Source of the DNA: Ravibacter sp964562455
GTDB lineage: Bacteria; Bacteroidota; Bacteroidia; Cytophagales; Spirosomataceae
DNA: 64,000 nt
Direction of reading: 5' to 3'
Assembly (NCBI GenBank): GCA_964562455.1
Contig: CAZLTN010000007.1
Location: forward strand, 1 to 64,000
Part shown: positions 50,574-60,476 of the stretch, piece after piece
Numbering within the stretch: the stretch's first letter is position 1
Layout of the letters: every line of letters starts with the position of its first letter
Program-made: the position numbers and the translations under genes
Notes under the pieces: model-generated
Seen by the model: only the letters and a program-made list of their open reading frames with translations
Databases searched by the model: none
What the model was told of the DNA's origin: nothing

Positions 50574-52181
50574 TTATTTGTTCAGGTCAGTTTTCTCGAA
50601 ATCGGAGGGGTTCACCCAGCCGGCGTTCAGCTTTTCGCCGTTTTTCCAGCGATTATAAAAATTGACGGAAGCCTCGTTGGCGTAGGGGTATTGATCGAAA
50701 ATATGCCCCTTTCCGGACATCCTGGGATCGCCCTGCGCCTTTAATTCCGTTTCCATTTCTTTCCTTAATTTTTGAGCGACTTTTTTATAGCGCTCATTCT
50801 GTGCGAGGTTTTTCATTCCGTGGGGGTCTGTATCGAGCCTGTATAATTCTTCAGCAGGCCTTTTCCCAAACGACAGGTCCCAGTAAGGGTCTGCCCCCTT
50901 GCTCCGTCTTGCGTTCAGTATCTCGGTTTTGGTAGGGCTGCCGTCTGCATCGAGATAGCCGGTTTCGGGGTTGCCGGCCGGCCATCTTGCAGGCTCGTAG
51001 TTGACCAGGTAGAAAAAATTATCTTTCACGATTGCCCTTACGGGGTAACCGGCGTCGTCAGGCCTGCCCACATCCGTCCTTTCGCGGCCGAGCAGCATCC
51101 GGCTGCGGCCGGGATCGACCTGCCCGTCTTTTTCCGACAGGAGCAACGGCACCAGCGATTTTCCCTGTACAGGCTGCATGGTATTCCCGCTGCCGACGCC
51201 GGCTGCCTCCAGGAATGTTGGCGCAAAATCTATAAAGCTGACATAATCTTTCAGCACACGGCCCTTGTTTTTCATCTTGCCCTTCCACATTATGGCCAGG
51301 GGCAGGTGATTGGAGAACTCGTAGACGTTTCCTTTTACCCTCGGGAATGGCATGCCGTTATCGGAAGTAACCACAACGATTGTGTTTTCAAGCTCGCCGT
51401 TCTTTTCGAGCATGTCCAGTATTTTTCCAAGTTGCCGGTCAAAGTACTCCACTTCAAATGCATAGTCAAGGAGGTCGTTGCGGATCACTTCATTGTCAGG
51501 CCAGTAGGGCGGTACTTCACGAACATCTGTTGTTTTCTTACCGCCCAGTGCCGCTCCCGATCCATATGCATAGGTCCTGTGTGGCTCCAACCCCCCGTAC
51601 CAGAAACAAAAAGGCTGGTTGCCGGGCTTTTGTTCCAGGAACTCCCTGAAATTTTCAGCATAGTCGATATTTGAGATATCGGGAGTGGGAGGCTGGGTTT
51701 TATGCTTGTTGAAAACCGGCCCGGTGAGCTGGCGCGGCTTTCCGGCCCTGTTTCCGACCTTCCCCGGCGCCCATCCCTTTCCTGAATAGCCGGTCCAATA
51801 GCCATGATCTCCCAGAGTTTCAACCCAGGTGACAAACTTATCCGGGAAATAGGGCACGTGGTTTCCCGCTTCTTCGAGCTGCCAGGGGTTCCTGCCGGTC
51901 AGGATGCAGGCCCTTGAGGGCGCACACTTGGAGTTGGGTGTATAGGCGTTGGAGAACAGTACGCCTTCTCTGGCAACCCGGTCGAAAGAAGGGGTGCTGA
52001 CCCAGGGCGTCTGGTGATAGGCATTCAGGTACCTGAAAGACATGTCGTCGGCAATGCAGAACAGGATATTCGGGGTGGAGTGTTTACCTGCTTTTGCTTT
52101 TTTCGGTTGGTTCAAAGCGACCAATCCACCTGCCAATGCCAGGAGCAGTGCGGGTATAGCCAACTGTTTTCTGAAAGTCAT
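50574..52181 (-). CDS. Sulfatase, heparan-N-sulfatase-like
   Basis: The 535-residue product has a signal peptide (MTFRKQLAIPALLLALAGGL) nearly identical to that of the sulfatase at 29684 and to the fossil at 36984. The core contains NILFCIADDMSFRYLNAYHQ, C86-A-P-S-R in NSKCAPSRACILTGRNPWQL, and IVVVTSDNGMPFPRVKGNVY. The CAPSRA form and the GRNPWQLEEAGNH block resemble sulfamidase-like enzymes. The catalytic body differs greatly from that of the 29684 protein despite the shared signal peptide. The gene lies 36 bases after the PHP-type hydrolase gene in the same orientation, so it probably belongs to the second sigma/FecR/SusC/SusD operon. Confidence 0.92.
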   Translation of the reverse strand: MTFRKQLAIPALLLALAGGLVALNQPKKAKAGKHSTPNILFCIADDMSFRYLNAYHQTPWVSTPSFDRVAREGVLFSNAYTPNSKCAPSRACILTGRNPWQLEEAGNHVPYFPDKFVTWVETLGDHGYWTGYSGKGWAPGKVGNRAGKPRQLTGPVFNKHKTQPPTPDISNIDYAENFREFLEQKPGNQPFCFWYGGLEPHRTYAYGSGAALGGKKTTDVREVPPYWPDNEVIRNDLLDYAFEVEYFDRQLGKILDMLEKNGELENTIVVVTSDNGMPFPRVKGNVYEFSNHLPLAIMWKGKMKNKGRVLKDYVSFIDFAPTFLEAAGVGSGNTMQPVQGKSLVPLLLSEKDGQVDPGRSRMLLGRERTDVGRPDDAGYPVRAIVKDNFFYLVNYEPARWPAGNPETGYLDADGSPTKTEILNARRSKGADPYWDLSFGKRPAEELYRLDTDPHGMKNLAQNERYKKVAQKLRKEMETELKAQGDPRMSGKGHIFDQYPYANEASVNFYNRWKNGEKLNAGWVNPSDFEKTDLNK

Positions 52182-52217
52182 ATTGTTTTTTGTTTCACTA
52201 AGTGGACACGTACCGGT

Positions 52218-54344
52218 TTACGGAGTCTTGCGATCAGACTTATGCAGCTCTGCCGTGAATTTCCTGAAACCAGCTCTGACACTCGGGCTGCTGCTCAGGA
52301 ATTCCCGGGATTGCATGAGTTGGTCTACAGACCTCCCGTTTATATACAAATACCGGGCTACCTGTATTCCTACCGCTTCATCGAAATTTTTCATTTCATT
52401 ATACAGCTTTTTTAAATCTCCATTGGCGTTCCCGATGAGCGTAAGCGCATATTGATTTGCGCTTTGCCATTGCTTGTCGGGGGTGGTAGCGATATAAACC
52501 GCGCCGGAAATCCCGAGGACCTTCGGCGTCCATTGAGGAAAAGAGGGCTGGTAGGGACGCGGTATCTGCCAGTACGGCTGCTTTTTTTCTCCCGGACCTG
52601 AAGCTACCGCTACCAGGAATACATCGTGGTGCGGTGTGGGGATCTGCCAGGTGTCTTCCCACTTAACGCCCGGTCGACCCGGATCGGAAATTGCTGCTTC
52701 CCGTATTTTAATCCCGTTGGCGTAGAGCGTGACTGAATCGGCTTTTGTCCAGGAAGGCCCGGATACCCGGATCGTAATGCTTGTGGAAGGGGCAGCGACG
52801 TAAATAGTGTCGCCGGCTTTTGCATTTTGATTCACTGCTATTTCGGTAAGCAGTCCGAAAGAAACCATAGTTTTGCCCAAAGTAAAATTGCCGAGAATTT
52901 GTCCTGTGGGCAGGTTGCCGGAATCGTGGTCATCGCCGTAGATATAGGTTCTGGCCTGGCCGAGCAGGTAGCGGCTTACGGTATGGGAGTCTGAAGCGCC
53001 GACTCCGGCGATGGCCTTACCGCTGTTGATGAGCCCGAACCAATCATAAACAGGTCGGAGCATATCCGACTGGAGAGCGCCTGAATTAATGAGCTCCATG
53101 GCGTTCCCCGGGATCTCCCAACCGTTTTTATGCCAGCCGGCGGAGGCTACGTGCAGGGAAGGATCGAAGGGCCTGAAGCCCGAGTGGAGATCTCTCGGAT
53201 GATTGAAAACCCTGACCTTAATATTCCTATCGGCGGCAGTATTATCGGCTACCTCTTTCCAGGTGGAAGCACGGTAGTCGGGGACGGGCAGGGTATGGTC
53301 GACGGGGAAAATATTGAAATGACCTACTTTCGTGGTAAGTTCCATACCATTCACAAGCGTAAAGTACTCTTTTGCTTTGTTGCCCGGCATTTCAGTATGG
53401 AGGTCTGCATACACGTTGTGGTCGGTAATCACCGGCATTTCAATCTGCTCACCGGCGATGGTGACGATTCTTTCCGTCGTCGTCGCATCACCATGTCCGG
53501 AATAGGAGAACGTATGAATATGAGTATCGCTGCTTACCAGACCGGGCGTAGGGACTTCACGCATGATCTGCAGCGCGGCGGAGGTCTGCCGGCCTGCTTC
53601 GGTCACTACCTTCGAAGAATCAACCCCATATTCAAACCCCCGGGTAGCATATACCGTATAGGTACCGGCACGAAGAGGTACGATCGCATGCCCGTCGGCG
53701 GTGTATACATAGCCGGTCCTGGCGGCCAGTCCGGGGCCGATACCAATCGGTACACAAACGCCTTCCGTGTTGACAATGGTAAACCGGCCTGGCATAAGTT
53801 GCTGCGTGGTCTTGTCCCTGAGCTCAAGCCTGAGAGCCGATTCTTCCAACAGACTGCCGAGCTTTCCTTTTTCAAGCGTGATTTCACCTACGCGGATGTC
53901 GTTGACCAGGTTGGAGCCGGGAGCTTTTGCAATGGTAGCGATACGAAGTATATTATTCCCCCGGGTAAGAATTCCCCCGGGAATGTCATAGCCCGAGATC
54001 ATATCCTTTTCGTCGACCTCCAGCTTCCCTACGATTGAATCGTTCACCAGTACAAGCCAATCGAGCATTACGCCGTAGTGCCTGATAAAAAGGCTGAAAT
54101 CTCCTTCCGGCTCTGAAACCGGGAATACCAGGTCGAGGTGTGCGCCGTAAGGAGTTCTTCCGAAATCTTCCCATTGAGGACCCTTTCCGTAGCGGAGATG
54201 ATACTGACGCTGATCTTCAAAAACCTTCTGGGCGGAGAGGTATCCGGGAAGCAGCGTCAGGCAAAAAATCCAGAACATCCCTGCAAGGCGCGCGGCAGTT
54301 GCAGGGATGCTGAACGGAATACCGGCAAAAGGCTTCTCCTTCAT
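52218..54344 (-). CDS. CehA/McbA-family PHP-type metallohydrolase
   Basis: The product (708 residues) has a signal peptide (MFWIFCLTLLPGYLSAQ). An N-terminal beta-sandwich region (about 40-250) is followed by a PHP-fold hydrolase (about 265-500): LVSSDTHIHTFSYSGHGD with the first metal histidines, PVITDHNVYAD, GHFNIFPVDH, VFNHPRDLHSG and AGVGASDSH. A C-terminal part (about 500-640) is beta-rich. Relatives cleave phosphoesters and carbamate esters; those of glycan loci have no agreed substrate. Its ATG overlaps the susD stop as TGATG, giving tight coupling with the second SusC/SusD pair. Loss of a phosphate or acyl group from the imported glycan is a reasonable inference. Confidence 0.85.
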   Translation of the reverse strand: MKEKPFAGIPFSIPATAARLAGMFWIFCLTLLPGYLSAQKVFEDQRQYHLRYGKGPQWEDFGRTPYGAHLDLVFPVSEPEGDFSLFIRHYGVMLDWLVLVNDSIVGKLEVDEKDMISGYDIPGGILTRGNNILRIATIAKAPGSNLVNDIRVGEITLEKGKLGSLLEESALRLELRDKTTQQLMPGRFTIVNTEGVCVPIGIGPGLAARTGYVYTADGHAIVPLRAGTYTVYATRGFEYGVDSSKVVTEAGRQTSAALQIMREVPTPGLVSSDTHIHTFSYSGHGDATTTERIVTIAGEQIEMPVITDHNVYADLHTEMPGNKAKEYFTLVNGMELTTKVGHFNIFPVDHTLPVPDYRASTWKEVADNTAADRNIKVRVFNHPRDLHSGFRPFDPSLHVASAGWHKNGWEIPGNAMELINSGALQSDMLRPVYDWFGLINSGKAIAGVGASDSHTVSRYLLGQARTYIYGDDHDSGNLPTGQILGNFTLGKTMVSFGLLTEIAVNQNAKAGDTIYVAAPSTSITIRVSGPSWTKADSVTLYANGIKIREAAISDPGRPGVKWEDTWQIPTPHHDVFLVAVASGPGEKKQPYWQIPRPYQPSFPQWTPKVLGISGAVYIATTPDKQWQSANQYALTLIGNANGDLKKLYNEMKNFDEAVGIQVARYLYINGRSVDQLMQSREFLSSSPSVRAGFRKFTAELHKSDRKTP

Positions 54345-55804
54345 CAGGGATTCTGAACAAGGTTGGGGTTTAATACAATTTCCTGCTGCGGTATGTAATA
54401 TACTACCCTCGGATCGGAGGGACTAATAATCTGGGTGGTTTCCCCACTTAAAAGATGGTAGCCCGGGTAATTGCGTACCAGGCTGCGGTTGTTCCGGAAC
54501 AGGTCGAATTTCCGCTGGCATTCAAAGGCGAGTTCAATCCGTTTTTCCTCAAGAACTACGTCGAGAACAGAATCATGGCCTTTCAGATCTGAGACGCCGT
54601 ATAGCGCCGCTCCGGTCAGTCCGGCTCTTTTACGTATTACATTGACATCGTCCAGTGCTTTTTCGTTTTCGCCCAGGTGTGCATACGCCTCAGCCCTGAT
54701 GAGGTACATTTCGGCCAGACGCATGTAGACCGGGGAGCTCAGCGTCTGGATACCGTCCTGCCCGGAATACTTATAGATGAAATATTTAGGGATACCGTTA
54801 CGGGTTGCAAGGACTTGGTTGCCTGCCGCATCGGTAACATAGATAGCCTGGCTGAAGCTATGCCGGACATCTTCAGGGTACTTATCAAGAACTGCCCGGT
54901 AGGTTTCGGATGTATAAATCTCTCCCCAGCCCAACCCGTTGGTACCGTCGTACATAGAACCTATAGCAGCTTTGGCGCGATCGTCGCTTACAGTATGTTT
55001 GATTGCAAAAATCGTCTCGGGGTTTTGCTCGTTTGCGATCGTAAAGTACTTTTTATAGGTTTCCGTGTTTGCAAGCGTGTACCTTTTAGAGTTAATAACC
55101 TTGCCGGCATAGGCGATTGCATTCTGGTAGTCGCCTTTGAAAAGGTATACCCTGGACAACAGCGCCTGAGCCACTTCTTTTGACGCAAAGCTGCTGTTTT
55201 TTGCCGATTGCATCAATCCCTCGGCTTTCCCGAGATCATCGATCACCCGGGCATATACTTCCGCAACCGAGCTCCTGGGCGGCAAAGCCGAAGTTTCGGT
55301 GTCTGTCCGTATCATTACACCCGGGTTTTTCCCTTCATTCTGGGTGTAAGGCCTGCCAAAAAAGTTAACCAGATCAAAATGAATCATGGCCCTCAGGTAA
55401 TAGTTTTCTCCAAGCAGCTGATCACTTTCAGCGCCCTGGCCTTCGGTTACATTTTCTATTACTTTGTTCACACCATAGATGGCCTCGTAAGCTTTGCGCC
55501 AGAAGCCATTGGTGGGCCCCATAGATTCCAGGTGCCGGTAGTTATAGGCGTAAAAGAGGTTGTCGCCGGTTGCCCCGCTCAACGTTATGTTGTCGCTCGG
55601 GTATTCGGCCAGCTGATGGTAGAACCTGGTATAATTGGCATGTTTTATGATACTGTAATTACCCAGGGTAGCGGTGCGTATACCTTCGATTGTCGTCATC
55701 ATCGTTTCAGCATCTTTCCCGTTGTAGGGTTCCAGGGAGAGTTCGCATGAAACCATGATGGAGGCTATCGCCGTAAGCATGGAAATTTTTATGAATGCTT
55801 TCAT
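54344..55804 (-). CDS. SusD/RagB-family glycan-binding lipoprotein (second module)
   Basis: I start at 55804 (486 residues), giving a lipoprotein signal with cysteine 20 in AIASIMVSC; the longer frame overlaps susC. The SusD features are clear: AIYGVNKVIENVTEG, YLRAMIHFDLVNFFGRPYTQ, the TPR-like VAQALLSRVYLFKGDYQNAI, and the C-terminal PVYMRLAEMYLIRAEAYAHL and VLEEKRIELAFECQRKFDLF. It is only distantly similar to the first SusD, so the two modules probably take different oligosaccharides. It lies 19 bases after its susC and is translationally coupled to the PHP-type hydrolase. Confidence 0.95.
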   Translation of the reverse strand: MKAFIKISMLTAIASIMVSCELSLEPYNGKDAETMMTTIEGIRTATLGNYSIIKHANYTRFYHQLAEYPSDNITLSGATGDNLFYAYNYRHLESMGPTNGFWRKAYEAIYGVNKVIENVTEGQGAESDQLLGENYYLRAMIHFDLVNFFGRPYTQNEGKNPGVMIRTDTETSALPPRSSVAEVYARVIDDLGKAEGLMQSAKNSSFASKEVAQALLSRVYLFKGDYQNAIAYAGKVINSKRYTLANTETYKKYFTIANEQNPETIFAIKHTVSDDRAKAAIGSMYDGTNGLGWGEIYTSETYRAVLDKYPEDVRHSFSQAIYVTDAAGNQVLATRNGIPKYFIYKYSGQDGIQTLSSPVYMRLAEMYLIRAEAYAHLGENEKALDDVNVIRKRAGLTGAALYGVSDLKGHDSVLDVVLEEKRIELAFECQRKFDLFRNNRSLVRNYPGYHLLSGETTQIISPSDPRVVYYIPQQEIVLNPNLVQNP

Positions 55805-55823
55805 CTGTAGATTCTTTATGAAA

Positions 55824-58800
55824 TTAGAAGCCGATATTGATGCCGAACAATAGTTTTCTGTTATTGAAGTATTTGGCGAGAGCTGCCGTGCCATTCTCAA
55901 AACCCACTTCCGGGTCCATTCCCGTGAACTTTGTCCAGGTATAAAGATTATCGCCGGTTCCGTAAATGGTCAGCTGACTGATTCCGAGTCTTTGGATAAG
56001 CTGTTGGGGAATCTGGTAGCTAAGCCTTACGTTTCGCAGCCGGATATAGCTGGCGTCCTGTAGAAAACGGGAAGACGCTTTACTGGAGTTCAGGTTTCCG
56101 CCCAGGATCGCTTTCGGATGGGTGGCAATATCCCCGGGTTTTTGCCACCACGATTCCCCCGGTCTCAGGACTACGCTGTTGACGGTCGGATAGGCTCCGT
56201 CGGCTCCCAGGTTTTCACGAAGACTTTCATAGACGTCGGCGCCTTTGACAAATGCAATCAGGATGTCCAGCGAAATGCCTTTGTATTGCAGTGAGTTATT
56301 GAGCCCGCCGGTAAAATCGGGAATACTTTTTCCGACGATCTGGCGGGTCGCTTCATTGTAGTTTGAGGTGTTTTCGCGTTTGGTAACCGCACCTGACTCA
56401 TCGTAGGTCAGTTTCTCCCAGAGAGGGGATCCTGTCTGTGGGTCGACCCCAACCCATTTCTGCATAAACCATGTACCCAGCGGCTGTCCTACTATGACCC
56501 GCTTGGTACCGAGATCGATGTCCTGGTTTTTGTACAGCTCTATTACCCGGTTCTGATTGAACCCGATATTAAAGTTGGTTTCCCAGGTAAAGTTTTTACC
56601 GGAGATATTGGTAGATGTGATATCGATTTCCACGCCTTTGTTCCTGACGTGTCCTATGTTCTGTATCTGGGAAGGAAAACCGGCGGCAGAGGAGAGAGGG
56701 ACGTCGAACAGCAGATTTTTCGTATCCCGCTGGTAGATATCCAGGGCCAGGATGATCCTGTTGATCAGGCCTGCGTTCAACCCGAAGTTGCTCGTGTACG
56801 CTTTTTCCCATGTGAGATCGGGATTGGATAACCGGGCGGGGACAGCGGCCGAAGTGCCGGCATATTGCTGGGAGAAAGAATACAATCCCCTTGTAATAAA
56901 ATCGGCGATATTGGCATTTCCCGTGGTACCGTAGCTACCGCGCACTTTGAGAAGAGTCAGCACCGGGTTTCCCGTCAGGAAGCTCTCGTTGGAAAGTATC
57001 CACGAACCGCCTGCAGCCCAGAAATTCCCGTACTGGTTGCGTTGCCCGAATTTGGAAGAACCGTCGCGTCTGAATGAACCTGTCAGGAAATATTTGTTTG
57101 CGAAGCTGTAATCGGCCTGACTGAAATACGAGTTGAAGGTGCTCTTATATTTGGAGCCTCCGGCGCTTACCGGAACGGCAGCGACATCCATTATATGAAG
57201 GCCTGAAGGGACTCCGCCCCCACTGCTCAGGCTATTATCGCCGTAGTTGCTCTGAAACTCCAATCCGATCAGCCCGCTCAACGAATGATGACCCCAGGAT
57301 TGTTGCGCTTTCAGCAGGTTGGAGTTCAGGAGAGACTGTGTATAGTTAAAATTATTGGTAAGCAAGCCGTTTCTCAGTCCGCCGGTAAGTGTCCTTGGGT
57401 CGTCATATATCTCGGACCTGGAGTTGCCGATGTCTACACGGTTTGTGCTGGAAAAGCTGAGAAAGCTGTTGATGTCGTAATTAAGCACAAAATCCCCCTG
57501 CACTCCTGAAGAGCGTGCGATGCTGTAGTTGTACTGCATGGGAAAAAGGAAATTGAAACGGTCTCTTCCAAACCAGTCGGCTTCTGTGCCGATCCTTATG
57601 CTTCCATCCGGGTTGTAAGGATAATCGGTAGGAAGGTTATAAAATGTCGTCCAGGCGCCGCCCCGTTCTCCGGAATAATCATAAGTAGTATAGTCCATCC
57701 TTCCGTTCAGCCGGCCTGAAATGCTGATCTTATCGTTAATCTGGTGAAACAGATTCATACGGACATTGAAACGCTTGTAGTCCGAAGTTGTGATGTTCCC
57801 TTTTTCATCATAGTAGTTTCCGCCTACATAAAATCTTGTTTTCTCGTTGCCTCCGGACGCCGACAATTCGTAGTTCTGAGTGAGCCCTTTGCGGTATACC
57901 AGATCGCTCCAGTCCGTATCATGCTCCAGTAGGCTGGAAGGGAAATTGATGTTCAGATAGGCGTCCGGCGAAGTCGGAAATTTTTTCGATGTAAGCCAGG
58001 CGTTGATTTCTTCTGCTGAAGGGTTCGGGTTAGTTTTGCTCAGCTCTGCGATATAGGAGGCCCGCTTTCCTTCATAATCTTCTGTATACATCGGGAGCGT
58101 ATAGTCGTAGTACTGACGGGTATTCATCATTCTGAACTTTCCTGTCAGCACGCTGCTCGTACCGATAGCGGTATTGAGATTAATCCGGGTTTTCCCCGAT
58201 TTTCCGGTTTTGGTAGTGATGACGATGACCCCATTCGCCGCCCTTGATCCGTACAAACCTGTTGCAGCGGCGTCTTTCAGCACTGTGACAGACTCTATGT
58301 CATTGGGGTTAGCAGTGCCTCCGATCACCCCGTCGACTACATACAACGGGTCTGCTCCGGCGGAGATAGTCCCGGTTCCCCTTATCCTGACAGCAGGCGC
58401 TGCCCCCGGTTGCCCGCTCGCAGATGACACGACGACACCCGGAGCTTTCCCCTGGAGCATATTGCCCAGGTTCGGGGTCGTCACTCCTTTAAGTTTTTCC
58501 GCATTAATAACAGAAACCGAACTGGAAAGCTGGCTTGCATTTTTAGAGCTGTACCCCACGACCACCACCTCCTCCAGGCTTTTTTCATCTACTTTCAACT
58601 CTATATCGATGGAAGACCTGGCCCCCACTTCAATTTCCTGCGTCAGGTACCCTACGAACGAAAAGATCAGCGTATTCCCGTCGTCCGGCACCGTCAGCTC
58701 GTAGCTCCCGTTCGTATCGCTAATGGTACCTCTTTGCGTACCCTTCAGTACCACGTTTACCCCTGGCAGGCCTTCCCCTTTCTCATCGGTCACTTTTCCT

Positions 58801-59237
58801 TTTACGGTCCGATCGATTGCTGCAGGCCTTTCTGCCGATACCGGCATTTCCGAAAAAGAACTTTTTTCTTCTTCCCCGACACTCAACAGAATCCGGTTAC
58901 GCACAATTTTATAAGTAACCTTGTCCGGACTGAAGAGCTCGTCGAGGGTTTCGGCCATACTTTTATTGACGACATTCAGTGTAACTTTCCGCTTCAGAGG
59001 TACTAACCTTGATGTATATACGAATTTTACATTTGTCTTTTGCTCCAGGTGCGAGAGCACCGTTTTGATATCGGTATCGACAAGCCGGACAGACACCGGC
59101 TTCATCAGCAATTCCTGGGCAGTGGCTTCGTATCCGCCGTAGGTATAGGCCGCAGTCAGCAGCATGATCGAAAACTGGACAATCGAAACCTTCATAATCG
59201 TACTCCAGGGAGCTATGAATTTTCTTGTTTTTTCCAT
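55824..59237 (-). CDS. SusC/RagA-family TonB-dependent receptor with STN signalling domain (second module)
   Basis: The 1137-residue product has a signal peptide (SIMLLTAAYTYGGYEATAQ), an STN domain (about 48-120, VSVRLVDTDIKTVLSHLEQK), a CarboxypepD_reg-like domain (about 148-225), and a plug with DIESVTVLKDAAATGLYGSR followed by AANGVIVITTKTG. The barrel ends in LLFGINIGF with the usual final phenylalanine. It is the surface channel of the second module and, through the STN domain, the sensor for the FecR protein encoded upstream. The susD gene follows after 19 bases. The 171-base FecR-susC gap holds very strong hairpins, listed separately. Confidence 0.96.
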   Translation of the reverse strand: MEKTRKFIAPWSTIMKVSIVQFSIMLLTAAYTYGGYEATAQELLMKPVSVRLVDTDIKTVLSHLEQKTNVKFVYTSRLVPLKRKVTLNVVNKSMAETLDELFSPDKVTYKIVRNRILLSVGEEEKSSFSEMPVSAERPAAIDRTVKGKVTDEKGEGLPGVNVVLKGTQRGTISDTNGSYELTVPDDGNTLIFSFVGYLTQEIEVGARSSIDIELKVDEKSLEEVVVVGYSSKNASQLSSSVSVINAEKLKGVTTPNLGNMLQGKAPGVVVSSASGQPGAAPAVRIRGTGTISAGADPLYVVDGVIGGTANPNDIESVTVLKDAAATGLYGSRAANGVIVITTKTGKSGKTRINLNTAIGTSSVLTGKFRMMNTRQYYDYTLPMYTEDYEGKRASYIAELSKTNPNPSAEEINAWLTSKKFPTSPDAYLNINFPSSLLEHDTDWSDLVYRKGLTQNYELSASGGNEKTRFYVGGNYYDEKGNITTSDYKRFNVRMNLFHQINDKISISGRLNGRMDYTTYDYSGERGGAWTTFYNLPTDYPYNPDGSIRIGTEADWFGRDRFNFLFPMQYNYSIARSSGVQGDFVLNYDINSFLSFSSTNRVDIGNSRSEIYDDPRTLTGGLRNGLLTNNFNYTQSLLNSNLLKAQQSWGHHSLSGLIGLEFQSNYGDNSLSSGGGVPSGLHIMDVAAVPVSAGGSKYKSTFNSYFSQADYSFANKYFLTGSFRRDGSSKFGQRNQYGNFWAAGGSWILSNESFLTGNPVLTLLKVRGSYGTTGNANIADFITRGLYSFSQQYAGTSAAVPARLSNPDLTWEKAYTSNFGLNAGLINRIILALDIYQRDTKNLLFDVPLSSAAGFPSQIQNIGHVRNKGVEIDITSTNISGKNFTWETNFNIGFNQNRVIELYKNQDIDLGTKRVIVGQPLGTWFMQKWVGVDPQTGSPLWEKLTYDESGAVTKRENTSNYNEATRQIVGKSIPDFTGGLNNSLQYKGISLDILIAFVKGADVYESLRENLGADGAYPTVNSVVLRPGESWWQKPGDIATHPKAILGGNLNSSKASSRFLQDASYIRLRNVRLSYQIPQQLIQRLGISQLTIYGTGDNLYTWTKFTGMDPEVGFENGTAALAKYFNNRKLLFGINIGF

Positions 59238-59284
59238 TATTTTGTTTTGTTGGATCTTGGACGATTTGACAAAATGCTCCTGTT

Positions 59285-59359
59285 TCCTTTTTCTTCAAAA
59301 AAGGATAAGCCGGTATCAGCCGGGGGAGCTCTACCGGGGATGTCGCAACCATCCCCGGT
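59285..59359 (-). promoter_or_regulatory. Structured FecR-susC intercistronic leader (second module)
   Basis: On the minus strand come a perfect 10-pair hairpin ACCGGGGATG/CATCCCCGGT with a 7-base loop (59333-59359), a small CCGG-type stem (about 59310-59323) and TCCTTTTT/AAAAAGGA with a 5-base loop (59285-59305), 47 bases before the susC ATG. The first hairpin is strong enough to stop RNase or polymerase. Confidence 0.6.
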
Positions 59360-59408
59360 TTGCAGCTAATTTTCTGATTTGGAAATCTATTGCATACGTT
59401 TTGATTTT

Positions 59409-60476
59409 TTAAGGTTTGGAATCTGGTCTTGACGGGCCGCCGCATCCACCTCCCGAAAGAAGTATAGAGCTGCCGGTAATTTCATATTTTGCATTTAAAA
59501 CGGCGCCGATGATCTCCATCTTGCCGTAAAGATTCTCCGACGATACATCTGCCGTGACCGGGCAGTCCAGCATTTTGTCTTCGCTGAGCGTAATTTCAAC
59601 GCCATATGCTTTTTCCAGCTTGCCGAGAACCTCGCTCAGGGGCGTTTCGTCGAAGTTAAAATCGCCCGGCTTGATGTGTTTTTCACTCCCCGGCACCATC
59701 ACCGGGTTTTCAACAAGGCCGGTTACGTAATGATCGGAATTGCTGAAAAACGTAACCTTTTTGTTAGGGGTCAGGACAATCCGGTTCTCTCTTTCAGAGT
59801 CGCCCGCACCCTGTTTTTTCGCTCCCGATTTCTCGACGATCACTTTTCCTGTTACAACGGCAACTTCCGTTCCGCCGGTTTCTGCAATCGACCTGATACT
59901 GAAGCTGGTGCCGAGAACGCGGGTTAGTACAGCGCCCGAATAAGCCATAAAGGGCCTCGCAGGATCTTTGGTCACGTCGAAGAAACCGTTTCCTTCCAGG
60001 TATACAACCCTGGAGTCGTTGTCGAAAGATTGCGGATGGCGAAGCCTGGCTCCCGGCTCAAGTGTAACCTTGCTACCGTCAGGCAGGAAAATGTCTTTTG
60101 CCATGCTGCCGCTATTGACGTCTTCAAGCCAGTTGGTACCGGTATTGTAATGAACTTCCTCCGTGAAACTGCGTTCCGAAGATCCGGTACCTGAAAAATA
60201 AAATGCAGTTCCGGCCAGGATCAGCACAGCAGCTACCTTCCAAATCCCTTTTTTCCACCAGCGCGCAGGTCGGGGCGGTAAATCGTACCCGGCAGAATAT
60301 TCCCTCCCTTCGATAATTCCCGACCAGATCCGCTTCCCGATTTCTTCCTTCCCGTTTTTTTCGACAGGATCCTTATGAATGGAATTATACCAGACATCGA
60401 TCGTATCTTTCATACGACCAGGCAGGGTCCCTTCCTTGTACCTTTTTAAGAGTTTGATAAATCCCCTTGTCAACAT
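59409..60476 (-). CDS. FecR-family anti-sigma factor (second module)
   Basis: Starting at 60476 the product has 355 residues: a sigma-binding N-terminal part (about 1-75, MLTRGFIKLLKRYKEGTLPG), a membrane helix (about 80-98, KVAAVLILAGTAFYFSG), a FecR domain (about 125-240, IFLPDGSKVTLEPGARLRHP and RVVYLEGNGFFDVTKDPARP) and a DUF4974 end domain (about 275-345). It couples the STN domain of the downstream SusC to the ECF sigma factor. It follows the sigma gene by 155 bases. The protein ends in a short polar tail (GGGCGGPSRPDSKP) absent from the first FecR. Confidence 0.94.
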   Translation of the reverse strand: MLTRGFIKLLKRYKEGTLPGRMKDTIDVWYNSIHKDPVEKNGKEEIGKRIWSGIIEGREYSAGYDLPPRPARWWKKGIWKVAAVLILAGTAFYFSGTGSSERSFTEEVHYNTGTNWLEDVNSGSMAKDIFLPDGSKVTLEPGARLRHPQSFDNDSRVVYLEGNGFFDVTKDPARPFMAYSGAVLTRVLGTSFSIRSIAETGGTEVAVVTGKVIVEKSGAKKQGAGDSERENRIVLTPNKKVTFFSNSDHYVTGLVENPVMVPGSEKHIKPGDFNFDETPLSEVLGKLEKAYGVEITLSEDKMLDCPVTADVSSENLYGKMEIIGAVLNAKYEITGSSILLSGGGCGGPSRPDSKP

